A stretch of 33,833 nt of DNA, taken from Desulfoprunum benzoelyticum. GTDB lineage: Bacteria > Desulfobacterota > Desulfobulbia > Desulfobulbales > Desulfocapsaceae. This document shows, in pieces, positions 21,998 through 29,962 of the stretch. The stretch covers positions 1-33,833 of the forward strand of contig NZ_JACHEO010000029.1 in assembly GCF_014201505.1 (NCBI RefSeq). Reading direction: 5' to 3'. Under the pieces are notes generated by a model, which made no database searches, was not told where the DNA came from, and saw nothing but the letters and a program-made list of their open reading frames with translations. Position numbers and translations under genes: made by a program. The stretch's first letter is position 1; every line of letters begins with the position of its first letter.

Positions 21998-22784
21998 AGG
22001 CCAAATCCGCCTGCTCCGAACTGTTGCTATCCAGCGCATCGATGATGCGCTCACGTGCCATATCAATGTAATCAGAATTAAGCTCGAAGCCGAGATAGGT
22101 TCGCCCTTCCATGACGGCGGCTACGCACTCGCTACCGCTGCCCGTGAAAGGAACCAGAACAGTATCACCAGGGTTGGAGAAGTGTTTGACGATCCTTCGG
22201 GAAATTGAGAGTGGTTTTTGGGTCGGGTGTTTGACCTTCTCATCGCGAAAGCGTCGCCCGGCAAGCGTGGGAAATGACCAGATGTCCCCCGCCATACGGC
22301 CCTCCGGATTGGGTTCCCACACCTTGCCGTTCTTGATGATCTTGTGTTTCAGACGTTCCTGACTTTTGTAGGGCTCGCGGATGGGTGTGTAGATGTAACG
22401 GTCCGTTTTGGAGAACCAAAGCAAGGGTTCATAGGTTGCATTGAGAGAACGCTTCCCATATCCGGCAAAGCCGTTCTCATAATGCCAGATGATCTGGCGA
22501 CGATATATTAGACCCATCTCCAGCATCATACACTGAACCCAGCAAATATGATGGTGGATTCCGTAGACGAAGATATTACCTTCATCGGAGAGCAGGTGTT
22601 TGGCTTCCTCAAGCCACGCACGCGTCCAGTCCCGCCATTCAGCCTTACGTTCGGTTTCTTTCCACGGTCCAAAATCCTTGTTCAGATTGTAGGGAGGATC
22701 GGCAACGATCAGGTTGAAGGAACCGGGGGCGAGGGATTTCATCCCTTCGACACAATCGCCATGAATAATACGCGAGTCTGACAT
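21981..22784 (-). CDS. DNA adenine-N6 methyltransferase, beta class
   Basis: A 267-aa protein. Motif IV DPPY lies at residues 29-32 and precedes motif I (FTGSGS, about residue 215), the beta-class order, with HPTQKPL just before motif I. It methylates adenine in the target site and protects the plasmid and host from the endonuclease. Its start overlaps the stop of the upstream methyltransferase (TAATG), and its 3' end overlaps the converging iron-sulfur gene by 17 bases, making the two operons a tight unit with possible antisense effects. Confidence 0.88.
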   Translation of the reverse strand: MSDSRIIHGDCVEGMKSLAPGSFNLIVADPPYNLNKDFGPWKETERKAEWRDWTRAWLEEAKHLLSDEGNIFVYGIHHHICWVQCMMLEMGLIYRRQIIWHYENGFAGYGKRSLNATYEPLLWFSKTDRYIYTPIREPYKSQERLKHKIIKNGKVWEPNPEGRMAGDIWSFPTLAGRRFRDEKVKHPTQKPLSISRRIVKHFSNPGDTVLVPFTGSGSECVAAVMEGRTYLGFELNSDYIDMARERIIDALDSNSSEQADLASTLPV

Positions 22785-23752
22785 TATTTCGGTTTCTGTA
22801 AAATCAGGATGAATTGGTTATGGATGTTTGGAACGTAGGAATACGGATATCCGTAAGGAAACACCTTCTTGTGGCGCTGATATAGGACTTTGAGACCACG
22901 CATTTCCATGCCGTAAGACTCAAGCGCTTGCGCTAAGTCGGAATGGAACATGATGTATTTGGACTTGTCGCGAAAATCGCTAACAATGATTGCCATGTAG
23001 CGACCGCGTTTCAGGACGCGGGAGCACTCACCGAAAATCGCTACCAGCTCGCGGAGGAAGTCGTCATAGTTCTCAATCTTGGCAAGGTCGCGGGTATCGG
23101 TGCCGTAGTCCTTAGCGAGTCCCTTCTCAAGGCGCTCTTGGCGCACTTTGTGGTCCTCCTTTTTGAGAATGGACCAATAGGGTGGACTGGTCACGACAAA
23201 ATCCACACTCTCGTCCGGAATCGTCGGCAAATGATCGCGGGCGTCGCCTTCCAGGATGTGTTGGCCATCCACGGTAGAGAACATGTTGCGGACCTCGGTG
23301 GCTAGTCGTTTGCGTGACAGTTCCGCGAAGTCGTGATTCAGCTCAATTCCAATGCCGTGGCGTTCGTCGATCGCACACGCCTTTAATGTAGACCCTATGC
23401 CTACAAAGGGGTCGAGGACTGTGTGCCCCTTCTTCGTGAAGAATCTTATGAGACGGCCTACATCGGTGAAGGAAAATGGCGCGGGATGCTGACGCTCAAT
23501 TTGCGCATCGGGATGGCCTGCACCAAGCCCCTTTTGGTTCCAGACAGAAACCGTCTCGGGAATCCACTCCCGAGCAGTCAGATCGTTTAGCTTGTTACGC
23601 GGGTCAACGGTGGCTGGAAGCTCATCGGAAACACGGTTGTTGACTTCAATCGACGTATTCTGCCCAGCATTTTTACGCGGGCGGCCCCGTTTCTTTACAG
23701 GCTGAGAAGCGGCGTCTGTTTCTTCAAAGAGAGATTTATCGCTAACTTTCAT
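22784..23752 (-). CDS. Second DNA methyltransferase with N-terminal AT-hook-like motif, probably N4-cytosine
   Basis: A 322-aa protein. Residues 20-28 (KKRGRPRKN) are an AT-hook-like DNA-binding motif. Motif I is DPFVGIGS (114-121) and motif IV is TSPPYW (188-193). An S/T-PP-Y motif IV is typical of N4-cytosine enzymes, though N6-adenine cannot be excluded. Together with the adjacent adenine methyltransferase it suggests an asymmetric target whose strands are modified by different enzymes. It overlaps the regulator upstream by 4 bases (ATGA). Confidence 0.85.
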   Translation of the reverse strand: MKVSDKSLFEETDAASQPVKKRGRPRKNAGQNTSIEVNNRVSDELPATVDPRNKLNDLTAREWIPETVSVWNQKGLGAGHPDAQIERQHPAPFSFTDVGRLIRFFTKKGHTVLDPFVGIGSTLKACAIDERHGIGIELNHDFAELSRKRLATEVRNMFSTVDGQHILEGDARDHLPTIPDESVDFVVTSPPYWSILKKEDHKVRQERLEKGLAKDYGTDTRDLAKIENYDDFLRELVAIFGECSRVLKRGRYMAIIVSDFRDKSKYIMFHSDLAQALESYGMEMRGLKVLYQRHKKVFPYGYPYSYVPNIHNQFILILQKPK

Positions 23753-23946
23753 TCTGTTCCTACAATCTGTTCCCTGAGACGTAAAATCTCAGCACGATCA
23801 TAAATACGATAGCCGTTAATTGGGTGGCGTCGCGGTGTGAATTTCCCGCGCCGATCCCAATTACGCAGTGTCGAAACAGACACACCCAGGAGGCTTGCGG
23901 CTTCCGTAATGGTGAGGTGACTATTTTTCTTTGTTGTTTGTTTCAT
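23749..23946 (-). CDS. MerR-like helix-turn-helix regulator
   Basis: A 65-aa protein (from MKQTTKK) consisting almost only of a MerR/HTH_17 domain: LTITEAASLLGVSVSTLRNWDRRGKFTPRRHPINGYRIYDRAEILRLREQI. It heads the methyltransferase operon and overlaps its first gene, so it likely controls methyltransferase expression. A second regulator besides the C protein is uncommon in type II systems. The start is uncertain because the frame extends upstream by 13 codons without a good ribosome site. Confidence 0.75.
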   Translation of the reverse strand: MKQTTKKNSHLTITEAASLLGVSVSTLRNWDRRGKFTPRRHPINGYRIYDRAEILRLREQIVGTE

Positions 23947-24015
23947 GGCTATCAAACCATCACAAACCTTATTAAACATTATCAATACACTTGAGGCAAG
24001 AAAAAACTCAGAATA

Positions 24016-24335
24016 TCATTTTGCTAAGTTTTTTGTTTGTTTGATTCTCTTATAATCCAATCCACACTTCACCAACTGAAATCCTTCAAATAACTTTCTC
24101 TTATCCACCCAAGTATAGCTCATTTGCCTGATGCCATTCTCTTGCATTGCTTTGTAAATATTGGTAAAAAGGTGTTGAATTCTCCGAGAAAGGATTGTTT
24201 TGGCTGAAGATAGAAGAGAACGGCTCCACTACCAAGAAAGGGATCAATATAACGGTTGTATATGGAAGGGAATAGATCTGCATGGTTGGCAACGAGCTAT
24301 TGTTTGTCGCTTGCCCATTTAAGGAAAGGTTTTAT
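24016..24335 (-). pseudogene. Dam-like (D12 class) adenine methyltransferase remnant
   Basis: The frame begins KPFLKWASDKQ, hits a TAG, then continues LVANHADLFPSIYNRYIDPF, LGSGAVLFYLQP, SFLGEFN, matching the N-terminus of Dam-type enzymes (FLKWAGGK and PFLGGGA motifs). A frameshift follows and the catalytic DPPY region is missing. It marks the right border of the restriction island and is a broken relict. Confidence 0.65.
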
Positions 24336-24404
24336 TTTCTCTCTGCAAATCTGAAGTCAAGGTTGTCTGAAAATAATGTGATATACATACGCAATGCTTG
24401 ATAA

Positions 24405-24743
24405 TCATCTCTCGTCCAACCACCTCAAAATCAATTCCTCAATAAGTTGAGACTTATCCAACTTCTGCCCCATTCTCCTTCGTTTGACCTGCTCGGCTGC
24501 CAGAGCAAGGGTAAGCCGCTCAGCCGTCTCCTCGTTCAAGATGATATTGGTTCGAACGACATTCCCTGTTCTTGGGGTTGGCCTGCCGCCTTTATTGGGT
24601 GAAGGGGGCAGCGCTGCTGCTATGGGTGTTTCTGCAGAAGGCTGTGGATCTGGAGTAGGTGAGGGTACGTCCACTCCCGCGGCCTTCTGTACAGCCTCAC
24701 CAATATTGGAGATGATCTTCTTCTGTTTCTGAGGCAGGGCCAT
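24405..24743 (-). CDS. ParG-like/RHH partition partner protein
   Basis: A 112-aa protein with a disordered Pro-rich N-terminal half (residues 20-60, PSPTPDPQPSAETPI) and a C-terminal ribbon-helix-helix (VVRTNIILNEETAERLTLALAAEQVKRRR, LDKSQLIEELILRWLDER). This two-part form is typical of small centromere-binding partners of type Ib ParA. It follows parA by 6 bases. It probably binds the repeated tract upstream of parA and acts as both centromere protein and repressor. Confidence 0.75.
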   Translation of the reverse strand: MALPQKQKKIISNIGEAVQKAAGVDVPSPTPDPQPSAETPIAAALPPSPNKGGRPTPRTGNVVRTNIILNEETAERLTLALAAEQVKRRRMGQKLDKSQLIEELILRWLDER

Positions 24744-24749
24744 GGCGCT

Positions 24750-25457
24750 CTACTCCTTGGTTAGCTTGACAATTTCCTGCGCGATAGTTTCCATGTCTAT
24801 CTCCGCTTTTTTCGCCTGGGCGTGGAGCCTGTTGTTCCCTTTGACCGAAGCTGAATATTCTGCGAGAGTCATTCCTTCTCGGCTGAAATTTTCGAACACC
24901 GAGCGGAAGGGAAGGACGCTTCCCAGGCAGTCGATCTGCTCAGGCATGATCCCACGGAAGTATTCCTGAATATTCTTTGTATTGGTCTGCGGATGAATGA
25001 AGGTGGGGACAATATGGAAAGCTGCTTTGTTCTCCCTCAGACTCTCTTGGATGACCGGCCAGAGGTTGCGGCCAAAGCTGGCCTCGTCGTTGGTGGACGT
25101 CCTCATTGGGATGAACACCAGGTCGCTCAGGTTAAGGGCCAGCTTTGTGGCGAATCCGCCAACAGACTCACCGGGAACATCGAGAATGACCGCCGTGTTC
25201 TCCTCAACGATCTTCTCCAGCTTGCTGGTCAGAACCCCAAGGTCCAGCCCCACAAGTTGATGAAAGGCGACGTTTTTGAGAGCCCGCTTATTAGCAATGC
25301 GCTCTCCGATCCAATCAGCGAGGGTTCCCTGTGGATCGATCTCAACCAGGGCTACTTTGCCGAAGGCCTTTGCAAAGGTCTTCGAGCAGGCAACCCCCTG
25401 GGAAAGGGTGGTTTTCCCGGTGCCGCCTTTAGTTTGGACAAAAGAGAAGATCGGCAT
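24750..25457 (-). CDS. parA: ParA-family partition ATPase
   Basis: A 235-aa protein with the deviant Walker A KGGTGKTT at residues 10-17, Walker A' (VALVEIDPQGTLADW) and Walker B (AVILDVPG). It has no N-terminal DNA-binding extension, so it is type Ib. ATP-driven ParA gradients on the nucleoid move plasmid copies apart together with the downstream RHH partner. No strong ribosome site precedes the ATG. Confidence 0.9.
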   Translation of the reverse strand: MPIFSFVQTKGGTGKTTLSQGVACSKTFAKAFGKVALVEIDPQGTLADWIGERIANKRALKNVAFHQLVGLDLGVLTSKLEKIVEENTAVILDVPGESVGGFATKLALNLSDLVFIPMRTSTNDEASFGRNLWPVIQESLRENKAAFHIVPTFIHPQTNTKNIQEYFRGIMPEQIDCLGSVLPFRSVFENFSREGMTLAEYSASVKGNNRLHAQAKKAEIDMETIAQEIVKLTKE

Positions 25458-25600
25458 GTTCAGGTGTATGTGTGTTTGGGTGTATAGGGGTTTATATGTA
25501 TAAACATATATATGTATAAATGTATATAAATCCGTGTGTTTTTGTGATTTAAAGTATAAATGTAAATGCGTTTTTACGCAAGAATGCGTTTAAGGCCTGT
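25450..25600 (-). promoter_or_regulatory. parA upstream repetitive tract, candidate centromere and promoter
   Basis: On the minus strand this AT-rich tract has repeated TTTATA, ATAAACC and ACACACA words, including ATGTTTATACATATAAAC symmetry. It belongs to the same degenerate family as tracts at 12,300, 13,255 and 13,885. A TGCGT/ACGCA hairpin lies near 25,567 and the 14-bp palindrome CCTTTTCGAAAAGG near 25,614. Sites upstream of parA in type Ib loci usually serve as parS. Confidence 0.55.
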
Positions 25601-25705
25601 TGATGGAATCGAACCTTTTCGAAAAGGCTTTCCTTGTGGGAAGTTGCCTGATGGGGGAGTGGCTTGCGAATTTTCATGACAGGATCGTACCTATGTCAGG
25701 CAAAT

Positions 25706-26290
25706 TTACATCGTCAAGGTTTGAGCTGTCCCAGTTCCGATATACCGCACAATGCCAAGACAGAGCAAGGTGTCTGCAAGCGCTCGGTGTATTTGATTCG
25801 GTACTGTAACCTGGCAGTCAGCTGCGGCTGATGAAAGTTTGACGAACTTGTGGTTGTGGGTATGGTCCTTGTACATCTGCATGACGCAGCGCCAGTCAGC
25901 AGAAGGCGGAGGTAGGCGATACAGCCTGCAGGACTGGTCGATAATGCGCGAGTCAAAAGCGGCATTGTACGACAGGATCAATCTTCCGGTGAGAAACGGA
26001 ACGACTTCGAGGTACACATCCCGCCAGCAAGGGGCATCGTCAACCATCTCGTTGGTTATACCATGCAGAAGGGAAACTTCTTCGGGTATCGGATTGACGG
26101 GTTTGATTAAGGTATCAACCAGCACCTCACCCCTGACATTCACAACCGCCAGTTCAACGATTTCAGCGTTTTCATTAAGTCCCGTGGTTTCGGTGTCGAG
26201 GAAGAGGGGATCTGCGGCCAGCCACTTGCAGCATGTGTCGGACATATCAAAGCTGAGAAGTTCTTTCTGTATCCACTCTTCTATCAGCAT
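25706..26290 (-). CDS. DnaQ-like 3'-5' exonuclease (DEDDh)
   Basis: A 194-aa protein with the DEDDh set: D32 and E34 in FLDTETTG, D113 in YNAAFDSR, H168 and D173 in HRALAD. It is a stand-alone exonuclease of the epsilon-subunit family that degrades single-strand 3' ends. Such genes are common on plasmids and phages. It precedes parA in orientation but is 250 bases away, and follows the small tyrosine recombinase by 15 bases, so these two may be cotranscribed. Confidence 0.88.
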   Translation of the reverse strand: MLIEEWIQKELLSFDMSDTCCKWLAADPLFLDTETTGLNENAEIVELAVVNVRGEVLVDTLIKPVNPIPEEVSLLHGITNEMVDDAPCWRDVYLEVVPFLTGRLILSYNAAFDSRIIDQSCRLYRLPPPSADWRCVMQMYKDHTHNHKFVKLSSAAADCQVTVPNQIHRALADTLLCLGIVRYIGTGTAQTLTM

Positions 26291-26305
26291 AGGTTACCTC
26301 TTGAG

Positions 26306-26899
26306 TTAGAGTTCGAGTTTCATATACGCATCCCTGATCTCGTCAGGCTGGATGCAAAGATAGTCGAGCGTCTGTTTCTGGCTTGCGTGGTTGAACATCA
26401 CCATTAATTCAGGAATAGACGTGTTCAACTGTACTCGCTGATGATACCCAAATGTCTTACGCAGGGTGTGGCTGCCAAAGTTTCCTTTCAGATTTATTGC
26501 CCGGCACCACGATTTGACCAGGCGATTCACGGAAGGGACGGTCAGGACCTCACCGCGCTGGCTGAAGAAGAGGGGAGAGTCGTCCGGGAGAGGGTTGGAT
26601 ACCAGCAGTTCCTGGACGGTCGTGGCAGCAGACTTGTTGAGAGTGATCCGCCGCTGCTTGCCGGTCTTTTTCTCCTTCAGTGTGATCTCGTCACCGGGTT
26701 TGCATTGGCGGACCTGGCCGGCAGTGAGCCGGAGCAAATCGGATGCCCGAAGGTTGGTGTTGATCCCCAGGACAAACAAACAGAGATTACGGGGGTTGTC
26801 GGCCAGCAGTTTTTTGATGGATTTGATATCCCGGATTTCGCGGATCGGTTCAACCTTGATCGTCGAATTTTTCTTGGGGTGGTTTGGATTTCTGGTCAT
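26306..26899 (-). CDS. Minimal tyrosine recombinase
   Basis: A 197-aa protein that is nearly only the catalytic domain: R51 (TNLRASDLL), Lys in the EKKTGKQRR hairpin, H144 and R147 (SHTLRKTFGYH), H171 (FNHASQKQT) and Y180 (LDYLCI). The N-terminal core-binding domain of normal integrases is missing, as in a known class of short plasmid recombinases. An inverted-repeat site with 12-8-12 geometry lies about 150 bases upstream. The likely role is plasmid resolution or inversion. No good ribosome site. Confidence 0.85.
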   Translation of the reverse strand: MTRNPNHPKKNSTIKVEPIREIRDIKSIKKLLADNPRNLCLFVLGINTNLRASDLLRLTAGQVRQCKPGDEITLKEKKTGKQRRITLNKSAATTVQELLVSNPLPDDSPLFFSQRGEVLTVPSVNRLVKSWCRAINLKGNFGSHTLRKTFGYHQRVQLNTSIPELMVMFNHASQKQTLDYLCIQPDEIRDAYMKLEL

Positions 26900-26928
26900 C
26901 GAGGGGCCGAGTGTGCTGTATTGTATGT

Positions 26929-26937
26929 TTGCTAACT
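26929..26937 (+). repeat. Extra TTGCTAACT half-site
   Basis: Copy of the inner arm word of the inverted repeat at 27,047, between that site and the recombinase start. It may be an accessory arm or operator half-site. Confidence 0.35.
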
Positions 26938-27046
26938 TATAATAGATAATATCATTAAACTTAGCGAGTAAGCAAGCGAGAAAATCAGTAGCAAGTGAAT
27001 TTATCGAAATAAGTTGCTGTTTTTGCTGAGAAGTGAAGGGATTGTG

Positions 27047-27078
27047 ACTTGCTAACTATTTTACATTAGTTAGCAAGT
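27047..27078. repeat. 12-8-12 inverted repeat, candidate recombinase core site
   Basis: ACTTGCTAACTA and TAGTTAGCAAGT are perfect arms around TTTTACAT. The arm and spacer lengths fit tyrosine recombinase crossover sites, and a recombinase gene lies adjacent. Confidence 0.7.
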
Positions 27079-27179
27079 TGTTTGAATTGGGGATTAAAGT
27101 TGGTGAGCAAGAATCACCAACATTTAATCAAAGAACTGTATAAGGTTTGGATGGTTACAACTTCAAGTCATTATAGGCG

Positions 27180-27638
27180 TTATAAGCCTATGCTAATACA
27201 ATTGGTATGATAGGACGATCTTGTACCAAGAATCTGTGTTTTATCTTCATTTAACTGCACATAATAATGATAAAGGTGTTTCCTGTCTATGGAGTATAGG
27301 ATCTTGTTCATTGTATGCCCAATTTTCTTCTCCTTAGAGGGGAAAGTATCCGAATCAATTGTAACAGAATTGAAATGAACTTCAAAAAATCTTTCATCTT
27401 TCAAAGTAAAACTACCCATTTCAACCAAATCATACATCCCAAGATGATCGTAGTCGTTTGTTGCTAATCCAATTTTAAATATCATTGGATACTTATTATT
27501 GTTATATTCATAGGCCCATCTTGTCTGAAGTAAATCGTTGCATTCGATACGGAAGTTCATTTTTTCTGAAGCAGTACCGTTTTCGTATAAACTCAGAATA
27601 AGACAATTTACAGTTAATATGATGAGAATTCGTACCAT
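27180..27638 (-). CDS. Secreted hypothetical protein
   Basis: A 152-aa protein from the ATG giving a signal peptide (VRILIILTVNCLILSLYENGTA). The mature domain has alternating hydrophobic/polar strands (YPMIFKIGLA, MGSFTLKDERFFEVHFNSVTID, HYYVQLNEDKTQILG), suggesting a beta-rich periplasmic domain. No family recognised. AT-rich, unlike the neighbouring recombinase, and probably a separate acquisition together with the next gene. Confidence 0.6.
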   Translation of the reverse strand: MVRILIILTVNCLILSLYENGTASEKMNFRIECNDLLQTRWAYEYNNNKYPMIFKIGLATNDYDHLGMYDLVEMGSFTLKDERFFEVHFNSVTIDSDTFPSKEKKIGHTMNKILYSIDRKHLYHYYVQLNEDKTQILGTRSSYHTNCISIGL

Positions 27639-27799
27639 ATAAAACACCTTATAATCCAATCTTCTTTCTAATATTGCTGACAGCTGCTTTGGCGAATATG
27701 AACAAAGAAAAGCCCTCTTCAAGCCACTTGAATGAGACATAACGTGTCAACTTGTCAGGACATTCTGAACTTCAACAGTTAATTTTAATTTATAGATTG

Positions 27800-28102
27800 T
27801 CATCTATCAGCGATGATATCTTTTAGCAATTCCATGTCAGATTTGAGAAGTGACTGTCTATAGAATCTTTCATCATTGAGCGACCAAGATTTATAATTTT
27901 TCTCTATTTGATCAAGAAAATGTTTCAATATCGCGAGGTTTTTAATCTCAACTCCAACCTCTAAAGAGCCAAGGTATAACCATGTTCTATCTTCATTATA
28001 TACAGTAGGATATGACCTTGATGAAAGGAATGGAGATCTCTCTTTGTATTCCTGAAATTTCAATTTATTAAAATATTTGTCCCAATCAGGCTGTTCGCTC
28101 AT
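27800..28102 (-). CDS. Hypothetical 100-aa protein
   Basis: A small soluble protein (SEQPDWDKYFNKLKFQEYKERSP, then WLYLGSLEVGVEIKNLAILKHFLDQIEKNYKSW). No signal peptide and no recognised domain. The ATG has a GAGG-like site ten bases upstream. It lies upstream of the secreted protein in the same orientation with a 160-base gap, so it could be a partner or immunity protein; that is speculation. Confidence 0.55.
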   Translation of the reverse strand: MSEQPDWDKYFNKLKFQEYKERSPFLSSRSYPTVYNEDRTWLYLGSLEVGVEIKNLAILKHFLDQIEKNYKSWSLNDERFYRQSLLKSDMELLKDIIADR

Positions 28103-28458
28103 AGTTTTTGATCCTCAAAAAAATTAACAATATAGAAAACAATTACCCAATATTCCTGTCTTGCCGATATTGGGCGGTACTAATACCCTGAAAAATGAAA
28201 ATATGGAATGATGAAATTAAGAGAGCAAAAAAATTACTTGGTCGTCATTCGATCTGAATTACTGTCCCGCAAGGGGGCAGGTGAATAACGGTACCCTTAT
28301 GGAAGGTGTTTTGATGATGAAGGTAGAAAGCTTGGCGTGTCGTTTTCCCTTGGGCTTGGATCCGATCTGATAAAATTATAAAAATTCATAAAACCGATAT
28401 TATATTGACCAAAGTCAACTTTGGCTTGAATAGATAGAAACGCTTCGTGCCGACCCAA
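28103..28458. other. Gene-free AT-rich gap
   Basis: No gene seen. Two hairpins are visible: CCCAATAT/ATATTGGG near 28,147-28,170 and CCAAAGT/ACTTTGG near 28,409. Confidence 0.5.
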
Positions 28459-28808
28459 TCATTTTGTAAATTTGCTGTTCCAGTATGCAACGTAGGCCTT
28501 ATACGCCTTCAGATCGGTCAAAAACTTCATGTGCTGCTCGACGCCGAGTTTGTACGCAATAACCTTCTTTACCCCCATCATCCGCGCTTTCTCCGTCCTG
28601 TGGTTGCCGTCAATTAAGTTGAACCTGCCAGGAGAAATTTCCGCCAGTATGATCGGCGTAGAGACCTCCACTGAATCCAGATGCGATTCGTTGACAGATG
28701 AGAACTCACCATAAAAAACTTCGTGATATTGAATTCAAAAATCCCGTTGGCATAGATCTCATCACCAACATCAACAGGACAGGGGCAGAAGTTGTCATCG
28801 ATTTCCAT
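28459..28808 (-). pseudogene. ParB/Srx-like nuclease-fold protein interrupted by a -1 frame change at T6
   Basis: The start (MEIDDNFCPC, with AAGGGG upstream) reads VGDEIYANGIFEFNITKFF, then the frame must move back one base at TTTTTT to give YGEFSSVNESHLDS and VEVSTPIILAEISPGRFNLIDGNHRTEKARMMGVKKVIAYKL. The second part has the ParB/sulfiredoxin-like core (P-I, DGNHR). A lost T, a sequencing error or programmed -1 frameshifting would all explain this. Without the shift the product ends early. It is the last gene of the serine recombinase operon. Confidence 0.65.
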
Positions 28809-29209
28809 CAATACCCTTTCCCCTTGCAACTTTCGCAAACAACCTCCGTTGAATCGTCAACCCATCTCCGCCCTGATCCGGAGCAAGTCGAGCAAAGAGG
28901 TTTGGCACGGTTTTCCACGTGGTACCGCTGCCAGCTGTGCCACAATTCTTCAAAAATCCTATCACCGTTGGCAATCAAGGTGTGTGGTTCAATATACAAC
29001 TCCACCCTTCCGCGGATCACATCAAGCGCGGCTTTATAATTGCTTTTGTCCAGAACACACAGATCAACAATGTTCAATTGCCACGCATCTCCGTTATAGG
29101 CACTCAACAAGACCTGGGCGGCGACTCGACTGCCTCCCGTGTCTCCCTGGGCCAATTTCACGAGTTTCGATACCGCCTGGCCGTATGTCTCTTTATCGAT
29201 CTTTTCCAT
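28808..29209 (-). CDS. DUF7673-like protein with DnaJ-type zinc ribbon
   Basis: A 133-aa protein. Residues 1-95 (LVKLAQGDTGGSRVAAQVLLSAYNGDAWQL, DLCVLD, IANGDRIFEELW) match a conserved plasmid/phage family of unknown function. The C-terminus has two CxxCxGxG-type motifs (CSTCSGSG, CESCKGKG), as in the DnaJ zinc centre. It starts within the end of the serine recombinase gene (17-base overlap) and ends at TGATG overlapping the next start, so it is translationally coupled on both sides. Confidence 0.7.
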   Translation of the reverse strand: MEKIDKETYGQAVSKLVKLAQGDTGGSRVAAQVLLSAYNGDAWQLNIVDLCVLDKSNYKAALDVIRGRVELYIEPHTLIANGDRIFEELWHSWQRYHVENRAKPLCSTCSGSGRRWVDDSTEVVCESCKGKGY

Positions 29210-29759
29210 GGTTCGCCTCCATGTAGCGATAATATGTTGGTTTGGTGATCGACATCACCCGGCAGATTTCGGCTACCGTGTGTTGCCGGCTTGCCGACAT
29301 TTTCCGCATGGTCTCAACCTGGCTGGCCGTCAGCTTCTCTTTACGGCCACCCTTCCGCCCTCTTGCCCGCGCAGCGGCAAGCCCGGCGTTGGTCCGCTCG
29401 CGGATCAGGTTTTTTTCGAACTCGGCCAAGGCGCCGAAGATCTGGAAAACGAGCTTGCCGCCGCTGGTCGTGGTGTCGAAGCCTTCCTGCAGACTGACGA
29501 AGCCCACCCCCCGGCCTTCCAGGCCCTCGACAACTTCAATCAGGTGCTTGAGCGACCGGCCCAACCGATCCAGCCGCCAGACCACCAGGCTGTCATCAGG
29601 GCGGACATAGGCCAAGGCCTCGGCCAGACCTGGCCGGTCAGCCGTGGATCCGCTTATTTTGTCTTGGAAGATCTTTTCACAGCCCGCAACCTTCAGGGCG
29701 TCAAGCTGCAGTTCCGAGTTTTGATCAAGGGTGCTGACTCGCGCGTAGCCTATTTTCAT
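29193..29759 (-). CDS. Serine recombinase (resolvase/invertase family)
   Basis: A 188-aa protein with the nucleophile S9 in YARVSTLDQN, WRLDRLGRSLKHL near residue 70, the long E helix (FQIFGALAEFEKNLIRERTNAGLAAARARGRKGGR) and a C-terminal Hin-type helix-turn-helix (TVAEICRVMSITKPTYYRYM). Full length for Tn3-type resolvases. The start overlaps the upstream gene (ATGA). Likely resolves plasmid dimers; its res site should lie upstream of 29,962. Confidence 0.92.
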   Translation of the reverse strand: MKIGYARVSTLDQNSELQLDALKVAGCEKIFQDKISGSTADRPGLAEALAYVRPDDSLVVWRLDRLGRSLKHLIEVVEGLEGRGVGFVSLQEGFDTTTSGGKLVFQIFGALAEFEKNLIRERTNAGLAAARARGRKGGRKEKLTASQVETMRKMSASRQHTVAEICRVMSITKPTYYRYMEANHGKDR

Positions 29760-29962
29760 TCTGCCCCCCGCCCGGGTATTCTGACATACTTCCGGCCGCC
29801 TCCTTCGAAATTCCGGTGCCTGAAACAATGCTCGCCGTCTTCCGTCCCCAGATATTGCCAGCACTCTCCGGTTACCGGTTCTTTTGCCTCCGGGCCACCC
29901 GGCAACAATTGCCATGCGCGATGAAGCTCCACACTATCCGCATCGAGCATTTCCCAAACCAT
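29756..29962 (-). CDS. Small hypothetical protein ahead of the recombinase
   Basis: A 68-aa protein (VWEMLDADSVELHRAWQLLPGG, CWQYLGTEDGEHCFRHRNFEGG, RKYVRIPG). No family recognised. GGGAG lies upstream of the ATG. It is coupled to the recombinase by a 4-base overlap and opens the operon. Confidence 0.55.
   Translation of the reverse strand: MVWEMLDADSVELHRAWQLLPGGPEAKEPVTGECWQYLGTEDGEHCFRHRNFEGGGRKYVRIPGRGAE

Noticed and set aside
24101..24112. TTATCCACC as a DnaA box
   Set aside because: A single word within a methyltransferase remnant, with no origin context.
26441..26942. Plus-strand frames of over 150 codons over the minimal tyrosine recombinase
   Set aside because: They are shadows of the minus-strand gene, which has all catalytic residues.
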